Shown here: in pieces, positions 35,145-44,063 of the stretch
Layout of the letters: each line of letters starts with the position of its first letter
How positions within the stretch are numbered: position 1 is the stretch's first letter
NCBI GenBank assembly: GCA_965213765.1
Contig: OZ243926.1
Coordinates: forward strand, 2,728,001-2,792,000
Source: JAJDXO01 sp965213765
Lineage (GTDB): Bacteria; Pseudomonadota; Alphaproteobacteria; Rhodospirillales; UBA2165
Length of the DNA: 64,000 nucleotides
Reading direction: 5' to 3'
The notes under the pieces: model-generated
The model's database searches: none
What the model saw: the letters and a program-made list of their open reading frames with translations, nothing else
What the model was told of the DNA's origin: nothing
Program-made: the position numbers and the translations under genes

Positions 35145-36469
35145 CTAGCGCAGCGGCGCGGCCTCGGGCGCCTGTCGGGGCATCAGGCGGATCATCCACA
35201 ACAGCAACAGAAGTCCGGGCAGCGCCAGACCCGTGGTCGCCACAAAGAAACCGACCCAGCCGACGGCCTCGGCGAGCGCGCCGGAGGTTGCCGACAGGAC
35301 GTCCCGGGCAAACGCCATGAACGAGGTGAGCAGGGCGTACTGGGTGGCCGTATAGGCGGTGTTGCAGAGGGACGAGAGATAAGCGACGAAGGCCGCCGTC
35401 GCCATGCCGCCCGCCACGTTCTCCGATGCGATGGTCGCCACCAGCATGCCCACATCGTGACCGGCCAGGGCCTGGGCGACGAACACCAGGTTCGACAGCG
35501 CCTGCAGGATTCCGGTGATCAGCAGGGTCTTGATGATCCCCCAACGCATGACCATCAGGCCGCCCAGGAGACCGCCCGCCAGCGTCGAGCTGAGTCCGAA
35601 CACCTTGCTCACGGCAGCGATCTCGTCGTTGGTGAAGCCCATCTCCAGATAGAACGGATTGGCCATGACCCCCAGATAGGCGTCGCCGAGCTTGAAGAAC
35701 ATGACGAACAGGAGGATCAGCGGCCAGTTGGCCCGGGTCATGAAATCCTTGAACGGCGCCCACACCGCCTCGTAGAGAAAATGTCCGGCACGCTCGGACC
35801 AGGCCCGGCCATGCGCGAGCCCGGCCACGGCCTCCCCGTTTTCCGGCGGATTGGGCTCGGGGCTCAGCAGGATGGTAATCATGCCGACCACCACCAGGCA
35901 CCCCATCACCATATAGACCTGGGACCAGCTCATGACGGTATTGAGCCACAGCGCGCCCGCGCCCGCGGTCAGCATCCCCATCCGGTAGCCGAAGACGATC
36001 ACCCCCGCCCCGGCGCCCTGCTCGTCTTCCTCGAGCAATTCGATGCGGTAGGCGTCGATGACGATATCCTGGCTGGCCGAGGTGAAGGCGACGACGATGG
36101 CGAACACGGCGGTCCAGATCGGCGCTTCCGCCGGGCTGGTCCCGGCAAGGGCGAAAATGGCCCCCATCAGGGCGATCTGAGTAACGATCGCCCATGCCCG
36201 GCGGCGGCCCAGCCGTGCCGACAGAACGGGTACGTTGAGCCGGTCGATCAGCGGCGCCCACAGGAACTTGAAGGTATAGGGGGTGCGGACCAGGGAGAAC
36301 GCACCGATGGCCGCCAGCGATACGCCCTCCACCTTGAGCCAGAAAGACAGCGTCGAGAAGACCAGCAGCAGGGGCAGCCCGCTGGCAAAACCCAAAACAG
36401 AATGGCGATGACGCGCCGGTCGAGATAGACCCGGCTGGCGGCGAGCCAGTTTTGGACGTGCGGACTCAT
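35145..36469 (-). pseudogene. ampG: AmpG-family MFS permease, interrupted by a one-base frameshift
   Basis: Muropeptide permease family (12-14 hydrophobic helices). The N-terminus from ATG 36469 (MSPHVQNWLAASRVYLDRRV) is in one frame up to AILF. The rest (GFASGLPLLLVFSTLSFWLK... to the stop at 35145) is in the next frame. The switch falls in the run of four A (four T on the coding strand) at 36394-36397; one extra T would restore a 441-aa protein with the family sequence ILFLGFASGLPLL. Either a real disabling mutation or a homopolymer sequencing error. Confidence 0.85.
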
Positions 36470-36548
36470 CCGGCCAAACTAGCCTCGGTCGGGTTAAGAA
36501 TCCCTTTCGGTTCGGGGCGCGCCGCGCCGCGCGGCGGTCATCGGCGAC

Positions 36549-36720
36549 TAAGGTCCGGACTCGATTGAGCCGCCTCACGCACGTTGCGGCGATGAGGACG
36601 GCGCGGCACAAGGTCCCTCGCCCCCTTCCCGGGGGAGAGGGATCGGTCTTTCTTTTGCACCCTCGCCCCCTTTCAGGGTGAGAGGGAAAAGGAGACTCCC
36701 CTGATTGGGTACAGGCCCTA
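36549..36720 (+). repeat. Dispersed MITE-like repeat, copy D
   Basis: 172 bp between ampG and the adenosine kinase gene. Left end TAAGGTCCGGACTCGATTGA; right end inward TAGGGCCTGTACCCAATCAG. It contains the internal ACCCTCGCCCCC block but a shorter middle than copy A. The right-hand TAG (36718-36720) is the stop codon of the adenosine kinase gene, as seen for corC and rimI. Confidence 0.8.
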
Positions 36721-37743
36721 GGCGCCCCTGTCCGCGGCGGCGAGGTCGGCCAACGGCGTTTCCGGCCGGGCGCCGAAATGGCCGATGATCTCCGCCGCGG
36801 CGATACCGCCCAAACGGCCGCAGGCGGCCGGATCCTCGCCCCGGGTATAGCCGTAGAGAAAACCGGCGGCATACAGATCGCCGGCGCCGGTGGTGTCGGC
36901 CACCTGCCCGGCCGGCGCGGCGTCGAGTACGTGAACCTCGCCGCCGGAGACGATCACCGAGCCCTTTTCGCCCCGGGTGAGCGCGGCGATTTCGCAATGC
37001 CCGCGAACCCGTTGCAGCGCCTCGTCGAATTCCCCGACCTCGTATAGGGAGGTTATCTCGGCTTCGTTGGCGAACAGGATATGGACATGGTTGTTCACCA
37101 GATCGAGAAACTCGGCCCGGTGACGGTCGACGCAAAACGAATCGGAGAGCGACAGCGCGACCTTGCGCCCCGCCCCCCGGGCGATCCCGGCCGCCTTGAC
37201 GAACGCCGCCTTGGCGAGCGGCGGGTCCCACAAATAGCCTTCCAGATAGGTCACCCGGGAAGCCGCGACCAGGGCTTCATCCACGTCGTCCGGGCCCAAT
37301 CCGGCGCTCGCGCCCAGGAAAGTCTGCATGGTGCGCTGGGCGTCCGGGGTCACCAGGATCAGGCAGCGGGCGGTCGGCTCGCCGTCGGCCGCCGGCGCGG
37401 TGGCGAACGACACGCCGGCCGCCCGGATATCGTGGGAAAACACCTCCCCCAGCTGGTCGTCCCGCACCTTGCCGATGAAGGCCGCATTGCCGCCGAACGA
37501 GGCGATGCCGGCGGCCGTGTTGGCGGCGGAACCGCCGGACACCTCGACCCCCGGTCCCATGGCGGCGTACAGCGCCGCCGCCCGGCCGGCGTCGACCAGG
37601 GTCATCGCCCCCTTGGTCAGGCCGTGACCGGCGAGAAATTCGTCGTCGGCATGGGACAGCACGTCGACGATGGCATTGCCGATGGCCAGGACGTCGTGCG
37701 CGGCCGGGGAAGCTTGGTTCATGGCCGGGGAAGCTTGGTTCAT
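36718..37743 (-). CDS. Adenosine kinase (PfkB-family carbohydrate kinase)
   Basis: Ribokinase-superfamily enzyme of 341 aa. The substrate block is SGGSAANTAAGIASFGGNAA, and the ATP/catalytic block is DTTGAGDLYAAGFLYGYTRG with the catalytic Asp at the second D. The first residues MNQASPAMNQASPA come from an exact 21-bp duplication at 37703-37744, so the true start may be ATG 37722. Adenosine as substrate is inferred from similarity to alphaproteobacterial adenosine kinases. Confidence 0.9.
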   Translation of the reverse strand: MNQASPAMNQASPAAHDVLAIGNAIVDVLSHADDEFLAGHGLTKGAMTLVDAGRAAALYAAMGPGVEVSGGSAANTAAGIASFGGNAAFIGKVRDDQLGEVFSHDIRAAGVSFATAPAADGEPTARCLILVTPDAQRTMQTFLGASAGLGPDDVDEALVAASRVTYLEGYLWDPPLAKAAFVKAAGIARGAGRKVALSLSDSFCVDRHRAEFLDLVNNHVHILFANEAEITSLYEVGEFDEALQRVRGHCEIAALTRGEKGSVIVSGGEVHVLDAAPAGQVADTTGAGDLYAAGFLYGYTRGEDPAACGRLGGIAAAEIIGHFGARPETPLADLAAADRGA

Positions 37744-37843
37744 GGAAGATGTCCGTGGGAATTGAGCAGCCCCGGCAGTATATCGGAGCGGCGGAGCGGC
37801 TCAAGCAGGCGCCGGTCCCGCCCGGCCTTGCAGGACCGCGCCC

Positions 37844-37888
37844 GGCCAAGTAAAGACGGGCCAAGTAAAGCTGGGCCAAGTAAAGACG
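37844..37888. repeat. 15-bp tandem repeat, three units
   Basis: Units GGCCAAGTAAAGACG, GGCCAAGTAAAGCTG and GGCCAAGTAAAGACG at 37844, 37859 and 37874, directly before the ATG of the CysZ-like gene. The array occupies the place where its ribosome-binding site would be, so copy-number changes could alter expression; that is inference. Confidence 0.85.
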
Positions 37889-37894
37889 GGCACC

Positions 37895-38581
37895 ATGATT
37901 TCATCCTTCTCGAAGGCGATTTCCCAGATCTCCGATCCGGCGTTCCGGCGGGTCATGCTGCTGGGGATCGCCGGGTCGATGGCCGTTTTCGCCGCCTCCT
38001 GGTTCATCCTCGGCTGGGTCCTCGACAACCTCGACCTGCCGGCCCTGAGCCTGTGGGCGTGGGAATACGATCTCGACCGGATCAAGGACGTGTTCGGAGG
38101 CATCGCCGTTCTGGCCATGACCTGGCTGCTGTTTCCCGCCGTGGTGACGCTGATCGTCGGCTTCTTTCTCGAAGACATCGCGGGCGCCGTCGACCGGCGG
38201 CACTATCCGGCCCTCGGCAGGCCCCGGCATCAGGGAATCCTCGAGATTTTGCGGATCACCGTAAAATTCGCGCTGATCGCCGTCGTGCTCAACATATTGG
38301 CGCTGCCGGTCCTGCTCGCCCTGTTCTTCTCGCCCTTCTATCCTTTGGTCTTCTATGCCCTGAACGGCTATCTTCTGGGCCGGGAATATTTCGAGCTCGT
38401 CGCGCACCGCCGGATGGACCCGGCGGCCGGAAAAGAGCTTCGGCGGGCGCGAAGCGGCAGCGTCTTCATCGCCGGCGTGATCGTGGCGTTTTTGCTGACC
38501 GTTCCGGTCGTCAATCTGATCGCGCCGGTTATCGGCGCGGCGGCCATGGTTCACCTGGTGGAACGCTGGCGGAGAGCATAG
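37895..38581 (+). CDS. EI24/CysZ-like integral membrane protein
   Basis: 228 aa with about four long hydrophobic segments (near 22-45, 68-95, 122-155 and 192-222) and the family pattern FFLEDIAGAVDRRHYPALG and SPFYPLVFYALNGYLLGREYFE. The EI24 family includes the sulfate transporter CysZ, but this alphaproteobacterial group has no proven role. It is followed at once by a lipoprotein gene whose GTG shares a base with its stop. Confidence 0.85.
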   Translation: MISSFSKAISQISDPAFRRVMLLGIAGSMAVFAASWFILGWVLDNLDLPALSLWAWEYDLDRIKDVFGGIAVLAMTWLLFPAVVTLIVGFFLEDIAGAVDRRHYPALGRPRHQGILEILRITVKFALIAVVLNILALPVLLALFFSPFYPLVFYALNGYLLGREYFELVAHRRMDPAAGKELRRARSGSVFIAGVIVAFLLTVPVVNLIAPVIGAAAMVHLVERWRRA

Positions 38582-39147
38582 TGAGCGGCCACGGTTCATT
38601 CCTGGGTTCATTTCTGGGTTCATGCCTGGGTTCATGCCTGGCCGTGCCGGCCGTCCTGATGCTGGCCGGCTGCGCCGGTGTTGCAAACCCCTTTGCCGTT
38701 ACCGTGACGGAGAAATCGCCGCCGCCGGGGGCCGCCGCCGCCCGGCAGACCGGCCCCGCTCCGGCCCGGAACCCGGCCCAAAATCCGGAACCGCCGGCGC
38801 CCCATGCGGCCCTCGACATCGATGTGCCCCGGGATGTTTCCCGGGATGTGTCCCGGGCCGCCCTCCCGCCGGCGCCGCCGGTCTCGCTCACCGACCTCAG
38901 GGCGCGGATCAAGGGCATGGAAAAGAACGCCATCGCGCGGCTGCTCGGCGAGCCCGGCTTTATCCGCCGGGATGATCCGGCGGAAATCTGGCAGTACAGG
39001 GGCGAGCGCTGCATCCTCGATGTCTTCATGTACAAGGACGGAAATTCGTTCACCGCGGCCCATGTGGCGCTTCGCCCCCGCACCGTCGAGCGCCCCGCCG
39101 ACGAAGAGTGCTACGCCGATATCTTCGCCCGCGGGAAGGCCGGCTGA
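38581..39147 (+). CDS. Putative lipoprotein with SmpA/OmlA-like C-terminal region
   Basis: 188 aa from GTG 38581, which shares the last base of the upstream stop codon. A signal peptide with lipobox LAGC lies near residues 28-31. The N-terminus reads GSFLGSFLGSCLGSCLA because of a 12-bp tandem repeat (about 38593-38639), and a second 12-bp repeat gives RDVSRDVSRA (38830-38855). The C-terminal 75 residues (IARLLGEPGFIRRDDPAEIW, QYRGERCILDVFMYKD) resemble small outer-membrane lipoproteins. Function unknown. Confidence 0.75.
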   Translation: MSGHGSFLGSFLGSCLGSCLAVPAVLMLAGCAGVANPFAVTVTEKSPPPGAAAARQTGPAPARNPAQNPEPPAPHAALDIDVPRDVSRDVSRAALPPAPPVSLTDLRARIKGMEKNAIARLLGEPGFIRRDDPAEIWQYRGERCILDVFMYKDGNSFTAAHVALRPRTVERPADEECYADIFARGKAG

Positions 39148-39160
39148 GCATGTCTCATGA

Positions 39161-39412
39161 CGCCCTCGCCCCCTCACGGGGGAGAGGGGACGCATGGCAA
39201 GCTCCCTCTCCCTCTGGGAGAGGGCCGGGGTGAGGGTGGGAATGAGGGTGAGGGTGATATGGAAATTCCCCCTCACCCAGCTCCGGGTAGGCTCGGCATT
39301 CGCCTCGCCAACCCTCCGCATCCCTCTCCCCCTGACGGGGGCGAGGGAACCCACCGAGACTCCCTCTCCCTCCGGGAGAGGGTTGGGGTGAGGGGGGTTC
39401 AGCCATATGACC
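39161..39412. repeat. Dispersed repeat, copy E (interior modules only)
   Basis: About 250 bp between the lipoprotein gene and nth, built from the same blocks as copy A: GCCCCCTCACGGGGGAGAGG, CTCCCTCTCCCTCTGGGAG, GTGATATGGAAATTCCCCC and CCCTCTCCCCCTGACGGGGG. Neither of the TA-bounded inverted termini is present. The blocks are strongly palindromic and could fold in RNA on either strand. Confidence 0.7.
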
Positions 39413-39425
39413 GGGGCGCGCGGCG

Positions 39426-40067
39426 CTACGGCACCACCGTCGTCTTGCCATTGAAGCGGCAGAGATCGGCGACCGGGCAGGCCGGGCAGTCGGGTTTGCG
39501 CGCCTTGCACACGTAACGCCCGTGCAGGATCAGCCAGTGATGGGCATGGAGCATGAACCGGGGGGGCGTGTTCTTTTCGAGCTTTTTCTCCACCTCCAAG
39601 GGGGTCTGGCCGGGGGCGAGACCGGTGCGGTTGCCGACCCGGAACAGGTGCGTGTCGACGGCGATGGTCGGCTGACCGAACGCGATGTTGAGGACCACGT
39701 TCGCGGTCTTTCGCCCGACGCCCGGCAGCTTCTCCAGATCCTCCCGGTTTTCCGGCACCTTGCCGCCGAATTCGTCGATCAGCATTCGGGACAGCCCGAT
39801 GACGTTTTTGGCCTTGGAGTTATAGAGCCCGATGGTCTTGATGTAGTCCTTGAGCCTGGCCTCGCCGAGCCTGACCATGGCTTCCGGCGTCTTGACCTTC
39901 TTGAACAACGGCTTGGTCGCCTTGTTGACCCCGACATCGGTGGCCTGCGCCGACAGGGCGACGGCGACCACCAGGGTGTAGGGATTGACGTAGTGAAGTT
40001 CCCCCTTGGGCTCCGGATTGGCCGCCCGCAGCCGGGTATAGAACTCTTCGATATTGGCTTTCTTCAT
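39426..40067 (-). CDS. nth: Endonuclease III
   Basis: Base-excision repair glycosylase/AP lyase for oxidised pyrimidines. 213 aa with helix-hairpin-helix LPGVGRKTANVVLN carrying the catalytic Lys, the catalytic Asp in TIAVDTHLFRV, and a 4Fe-4S loop C-x6-C-x2-C-x5-C (CKARKPDCPACPVADLC). It is divergent from the DUF2244 gene, a common alphaproteobacterial pairing. Confidence 0.96.
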   Translation of the reverse strand: MKKANIEEFYTRLRAANPEPKGELHYVNPYTLVVAVALSAQATDVGVNKATKPLFKKVKTPEAMVRLGEARLKDYIKTIGLYNSKAKNVIGLSRMLIDEFGGKVPENREDLEKLPGVGRKTANVVLNIAFGQPTIAVDTHLFRVGNRTGLAPGQTPLEVEKKLEKNTPPRFMLHAHHWLILHGRYVCKARKPDCPACPVADLCRFNGKTTVVP

Positions 40068-40189
40068 GGCCTCAACTTTCCGTTCGCCGCCGGGCTCAAC
40101 TTACCGGCCGGGCGCGGCGCCGCAAGCCCCCGGGGGCGCGGTCGCCTCTCTTTACCCTAAACCATCGGTCTGGGTATGCTTCCCGGATC

Positions 40190-40699
40190 ATGCTCGATGT
40201 CTCGATCAAGGACCGGACACCCGATTTCGATGCGGTGTTCCTGGAAATCCGGATGGCGCCCAATATCGTCGCCTATCTGCGCCAGAACGCCTTGCTGCTG
40301 ACCATCTTCGGCGGCATGTGCGTGCTCGTCGGTGGATTGTTCTGGCGCGCCGGCGCCGGCCCGGTCCTGCCCTTCATGGGGATCGAGCTTGTGCTGCTCT
40401 ATATCGCCTACCGGTTCGGCTACAACCGGGCCAAGCGCCGGGAGCGGCTCACCCTGTCGGGCAGCGCTTTCCGCTATCAATCCCGGGACCATCGCGGGCG
40501 GGAAACCGACGTGACGCTGGAGCCCTACTGGCTCAACTTTCATACCGAGAAAGTGCCGGGCCGGGTCGGCCGGCTGTTCGCCAGCGCCCGGGGCAGAACC
40601 GTCGAGATCGGCAATTTCCTAGGCCCCGACGAGCGGGAAGAGGTGGCCCACACCCTGGCGCGGGCGCTGATCGACCTCAAGGAACGGCCCGTTTCCTGA
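40190..40699 (+). CDS. DUF2244 integral membrane protein
   Basis: 169 aa with two hydrophobic helices (about 34-52 and 58-77) and a soluble C-terminal part (RERLTLSGSAFRY, LEPYWLNFHTE, RTVEIGNFLGPDEREEVA). The pattern matches the DUF2244 family, conserved next to nth in Alphaproteobacteria. No biochemical role is known. Confidence 0.87.
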   Translation: MLDVSIKDRTPDFDAVFLEIRMAPNIVAYLRQNALLLTIFGGMCVLVGGLFWRAGAGPVLPFMGIELVLLYIAYRFGYNRAKRRERLTLSGSAFRYQSRDHRGRETDVTLEPYWLNFHTEKVPGRVGRLFASARGRTVEIGNFLGPDEREEVAHTLARALIDLKERPVS

Positions 40700-40814
40700 T
40701 ACCTGAATCCATGGAGAAAGGCCACACAGGCACAAGAGGGCACGGAGGTCCCCCCTCTCCCTAACCCTCTCCCCCTGACGGGGGCGAGGGGACACACCGA
40801 GACTCCCTCTCCCT

Positions 40815-41995
40815 CCCTGAGGATTCTTCTGCGAAAGTCGCAAGGAGGGGTTTGTGTCGGGGGTTGGGGCTGTTTTGGTACCGGGCGGCGGGTTTGCCGC
40901 GGCGTTTGCGGGCCGGATTGCGGTGCGTTTTGCGGTTTCCGGGCGCGTCGCGCCCTCACGGCCCGGCGAGCAGGCAGGCCCGGCGCATGTTGTAGACGGC
41001 GGCGGCGGCGAAGAGGCGGGCCGTGTTCCTGTCCCGGGACCGGCTCTTGGCGCGGCGCAGCCCGTAGAAGCGCTTGAGGGCGGAGAACACGGCCTCGACC
41101 GGGGCGCGCCGTCGCGCGATCAGAGCGTTGCGGCGCTGTTGCCAATGGGGCAGCGCGGCTATGTGCTTGTGCCGCCGGTGCATGATCCGGTCCTTGATCC
41201 CCGCCGCCTTGAGCCGCGCCCGTCTCGCCGCCTGCTCGTAGGCCTTGTCGCCATAGACCGCGGCCTCGTCGCCGCAGATCAGCCGGTCGGCGACCTCGCT
41301 CTCGGAGGTCTTGGCCGAGGTCAGCACCACCCGCCGGATCAGCCCCGACCCCTGGTCGACGCCGAGATGCGCCTTGTAGCCGAAGAAGGCGCGCCCCTTC
41401 TTGCGGGTCCAGTCGGCGCCGGGCTCGCCCGCGTGCCCGGCACCCGCGCCGGCCTTGTAGGGCGGCGGGCGCGAGGCCGCGGCCACCAGCGTGGCGTCCA
41501 TCAGCGTGCCCTTGCGCACGATCAGACCGGTGGCCTCCAACTGGCGGTTGATCTCCTCGAAGGCCGCCTCCAGAACCCCGCCCGCATCCCCGCGAAAGCG
41601 GCAGATCGTGGTCTCGTCCGGCGTGCCCCCGTCAAGCGCAAAGCCGCAGAAGCGCCGGAACGACAGACGGTCCAGCAGCGCCTCCTCCAGACCGGGGTCC
41701 GACAGATCGTAAAGCACCTGAAGATAAAGCGCCTTCAACATCGACAGCGGCGCATAGGGCGGACGGCCCCGGCGCCCCGGGCGGACCGCCGACGCCAGGC
41801 GCTCCAGCGGAGACCAGTCGATCAACGCATCCAGACGATCAAGCTTCCGGTTCGACCCAAGACCCGGAGAAACAAACGCTTCCGCAAACCCCAGCTGACC
41901 CTTGCCGCTCATCGACGCCTCCAACAGTTGATAACCACACTGAATCACATCACAAACCCATTGAGAATCCCCTTTTCGCAGAAGAATCCTCAGGG
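40815..41995 (-). mobile_element. IS5-family insertion sequence
   Basis: About 1.18 kb bounded by perfect 22-bp inverted repeats, 40815-40836 and 41974-41995, whose common core is GAGGATTCTTCTGCGAAA. It holds one intact transposase gene on the minus strand. The outermost few bases (CCCT/AGGG) also occur in the target palindrome, so the exact ends and the target duplication cannot be fixed by eye; no clear duplication is visible. Confidence 0.9.
40956..41948 (-). CDS. IS5-family transposase
   Basis: 330 aa DDE transposase, apparently complete. The IS5-type N-terminal region (RRGRPPYAPLSMLKALYLQV) is followed by the catalytic residues Asp 151 (GTLMDATLVAAAS), Asp 234 (AVYGDKAYE) and Glu 285 (APVEAVFSALKRFYGL), plus KAHLGVDQGSGL. 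No frameshift is seen, so the element may still be active. Confidence 0.93.
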   Translation of the reverse strand: MIQCGYQLLEASMSGKGQLGFAEAFVSPGLGSNRKLDRLDALIDWSPLERLASAVRPGRRGRPPYAPLSMLKALYLQVLYDLSDPGLEEALLDRLSFRRFCGFALDGGTPDETTICRFRGDAGGVLEAAFEEINRQLEATGLIVRKGTLMDATLVAAASRPPPYKAGAGAGHAGEPGADWTRKKGRAFFGYKAHLGVDQGSGLIRRVVLTSAKTSESEVADRLICGDEAAVYGDKAYEQAARRARLKAAGIKDRIMHRRHKHIAALPHWQQRRNALIARRRAPVEAVFSALKRFYGLRRAKSRSRDRNTARLFAAAAVYNMRRACLLAGP

Positions 41996-42032
41996 AGAGG
42001 GCCGGGGTGAGGGTGATTTGGCGAGAGCGTGC

Positions 42033-42836
42033 CTACCCGCCGAACCCCAGCACGTCCATCATGGAATAGAGCCCGGCGGGTTTTCCCTCGGTCCACAGCG
42101 CCGCGCGCACGGCGCCGCGGGCGAAGATGGCGCGCGACGCCGCCTTATGGGTGAGTTCGACCCGCTCGCCGGCGCCGGCAAACACCACCGTATGCTCGCC
42201 GACCACGTCGCCGCCCCTTAGGGACGCAAATCCGATCCGGCCCGGCTCCCGCTCGCCGGTGATGCCGTCCCGGCCCCGGTCGGCCATCCGGCTCAAGCCG
42301 ACGCCGCGGCCCCTGGCGGCCGCTTCGCCCAAGCCCAGCGCGGTGCCGGACGGCGCATCCACCTTGTGCTTGTGGTGCATCTCGACGATCTCGATATCGA
42401 AATCCTCGCCGAGCACGCCCGCCACCTGTTCGGTGAGGCCGAGCAGCAGGTTGACGCCGACCGAGAAATTCGGGGCCAGGACAATGGGCGCGCGCTCCGC
42501 CGCGCGGCCCAATGCCGATTGCTGCTCGTCGTCCATGCCGGTGGTGCCGACCACCAGCGCGGTCGAGGAATCCGCGGCCAGGACGGCGTGATGCAACGTG
42601 GCTTCCGGGGCGGTGAAGTCGATCACCGCGTCGGACGCCGAAAACAGCGCCGCGGCGTCGCCGGAAACCTTCAGCCCGGAGGCCACCAGACCGGCAACCG
42701 CCGATACGTCCTCGTCCAGCTTCGGGTGGCCGGCGGATTCCGTCCCGCCGGCCAGTTCGCAATTGCCGGTTCCGGTGATTTCCGTCACCACCATCCGGCC
42801 CATCCGGCCAGTGCAGCCAACGACGCCGATTTTCAT
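42033..42836 (-). CDS. dapB: 4-hydroxy-tetrahydrodipicolinate reductase
   Basis: Lysine and diaminopimelate pathway enzyme using NAD(P)H. 267 aa with nucleotide motif GCTGRMGRMV at the N-terminus and the family signature EMHHKHKVDAPSGTALGLGE. It lies 45 bp after dnaJ on the same strand; the dnaK-dnaJ-dapB order is common in this class. Confidence 0.97.
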   Translation of the reverse strand: MKIGVVGCTGRMGRMVVTEITGTGNCELAGGTESAGHPKLDEDVSAVAGLVASGLKVSGDAAALFSASDAVIDFTAPEATLHHAVLAADSSTALVVGTTGMDDEQQSALGRAAERAPIVLAPNFSVGVNLLLGLTEQVAGVLGEDFDIEIVEMHHKHKVDAPSGTALGLGEAAARGRGVGLSRMADRGRDGITGEREPGRIGFASLRGGDVVGEHTVVFAGAGERVELTHKAASRAIFARGAVRAALWTEGKPAGLYSMMDVLGFGG

Positions 42837-42881
42837 GATTCCTGCCCTCGCCGAGAAAATTCGATCGGCGTTATAGCAACC

Positions 42882-44012
42882 TTACTCTTTCAGGTCTTCC
42901 CAGATTTCCCTGACCTTGGTGAAGAAACCCTCCGATTCCGGGTTGTTGTCCACCTTCCTGCCGGCGGACTCGAACTCCTTCAGCAGATCCTCCTGCTTCC
43001 TGGTCAAATTCACCGGGGTCTCGACCGAGGCCTGCACGAACATGTCGCCCCTCTCGCGGCTGCGCAGAACCGACATGCCCTTGCTCTTGAGGCGGAACTG
43101 GTGGCCCGACTGGGTACCCGCCGGGATATTGATCTTTGCCCGCCCGCCGTCGACCGTCGGCACCTCGATGTGGCCGCCCAACGCCGCCGTGGTCACCGGG
43201 ATCGGCACCTTGCAATAGATGTTGGCGCTGTCCCGCCGGAAAATGTGGTGGGGCGCGATGGAGATGAAGATGTAGAGATCGCCCGACGGCGCGCCGCGCA
43301 GGCCCGCCTCGCCTTCGCCCGCCAGACGGATGCGGGTGCCGTCCTCGACGCCCGCCGGAATGTTGACCGAGAGGGTCTTTTCGCGGCCCGTGCGGCCGGA
43401 CCCGCCGCAACCCGGGCACGCTTCGGAAATGACCTGACCCTGTCCCTGACAGGTCGGACAGGTGCGCTCGATGGTAAAGAAGCCCTGCTGGGCGCGAATC
43501 TTGCCGTGGCCCTGGCACGACGGACAGGTGTCCGGCGCCTTGCCGCCGGCCGAGCCGCTGCCGTGACACGATTCACATTGGATGGAGGTCGGCACCCGGA
43601 TATTGGATTTCGATCCGGAGAACGCCTCGGTCATGGAGATTTCCATGTTGTATCGGAGATCGGCGCCGCGGCCCGACGTGCGGCCGGCCCGGCGTCCGCC
43701 GCCGCCCATGAAGTCGCCGAACATTTCATCGAAGATATCGGCGAACCCGGCGCCGAAACCTTCGCCGAAGCCGCCGGGCCCGCCCTGTTCGAACGCCGCG
43801 TGGCCGTATTGATCATAGGCCGCGCGTTTCTGTTCGTCCGACAGGACGTCGTTGGCTTCGTTGAGTTCCTTGAACTTCCGCTCGGCCTCATTGTCGCCCT
43901 GATTCCGGTCGGGATGATACTTCATGGCCAGTTTGCGATAGGCCTTCTTGATGTCGTCGGCGCTCGCGTTCCGATCGACACCCAAGGTCGCGTAGTAATC
44001 GTTCTTGGCCAT
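42882..44012 (-). CDS. dnaJ: Chaperone protein DnaJ
   Basis: Hsp40 co-chaperone that stimulates the DnaK ATPase. 376 aa: J domain with HPD (KYHPDRNQGDNEAE), Gly/Phe-rich linker around 75-110, and four CxxCxGxG zinc repeats (CESCHGSG, CPSCQGHG, CPTCQGQG, CPGCGGSG), then the C-terminal substrate domains. It is downstream of dnaK past a terminator-like hairpin. Confidence 0.98.
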   Translation of the reverse strand: MAKNDYYATLGVDRNASADDIKKAYRKLAMKYHPDRNQGDNEAERKFKELNEANDVLSDEQKRAAYDQYGHAAFEQGGPGGFGEGFGAGFADIFDEMFGDFMGGGGRRAGRTSGRGADLRYNMEISMTEAFSGSKSNIRVPTSIQCESCHGSGSAGGKAPDTCPSCQGHGKIRAQQGFFTIERTCPTCQGQGQVISEACPGCGGSGRTGREKTLSVNIPAGVEDGTRIRLAGEGEAGLRGAPSGDLYIFISIAPHHIFRRDSANIYCKVPIPVTTAALGGHIEVPTVDGGRAKINIPAGTQSGHQFRLKSKGMSVLRSRERGDMFVQASVETPVNLTRKQEDLLKEFESAGRKVDNNPESEGFFTKVREIWEDLKE

Positions 44013-44063
44013 CGCTCAGGCACTTACCCCAAATAGCGGACCCCTCGCGGGTCGGAGCCCAAA

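Larger units (their letters stand above)
40751..42020. repeat. Dispersed repeat, copy F, split by the insertion sequence
   Basis: The left part (40751-40814) carries CCCTCTCCCCCTGACGGGGG and GAGACTCCCTCTCCC. The right part (41996-42020) resumes with AGAGGGCCGGGGTGAGGGTG. In copy E the same blocks are contiguous (GAGACTCCCTCTCCCTCCGG then GAGAGGG...), so the insertion sequence landed inside the palindromic CCCTCCGGGAGAGGG block. Confidence 0.75.

Noticed and set aside
36394..36397. Programmed ribosomal frameshift in ampG
   Set aside because: A four-T run lacks a typical slippery heptamer and the family does not use frameshifting; mutation or sequencing error is simpler.
33585..36428. 947-codon plus-strand frame spanning macrodomain, ald and ampG
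   Set aside because: Crosses three recognisable minus-strand genes and has low-complexity composition without domains.
39161..39412. CRISPR-like array
   Set aside because: The repeated blocks are palindromic modules of a dispersed element with irregular spacing; there are no unique spacers and no cas genes.
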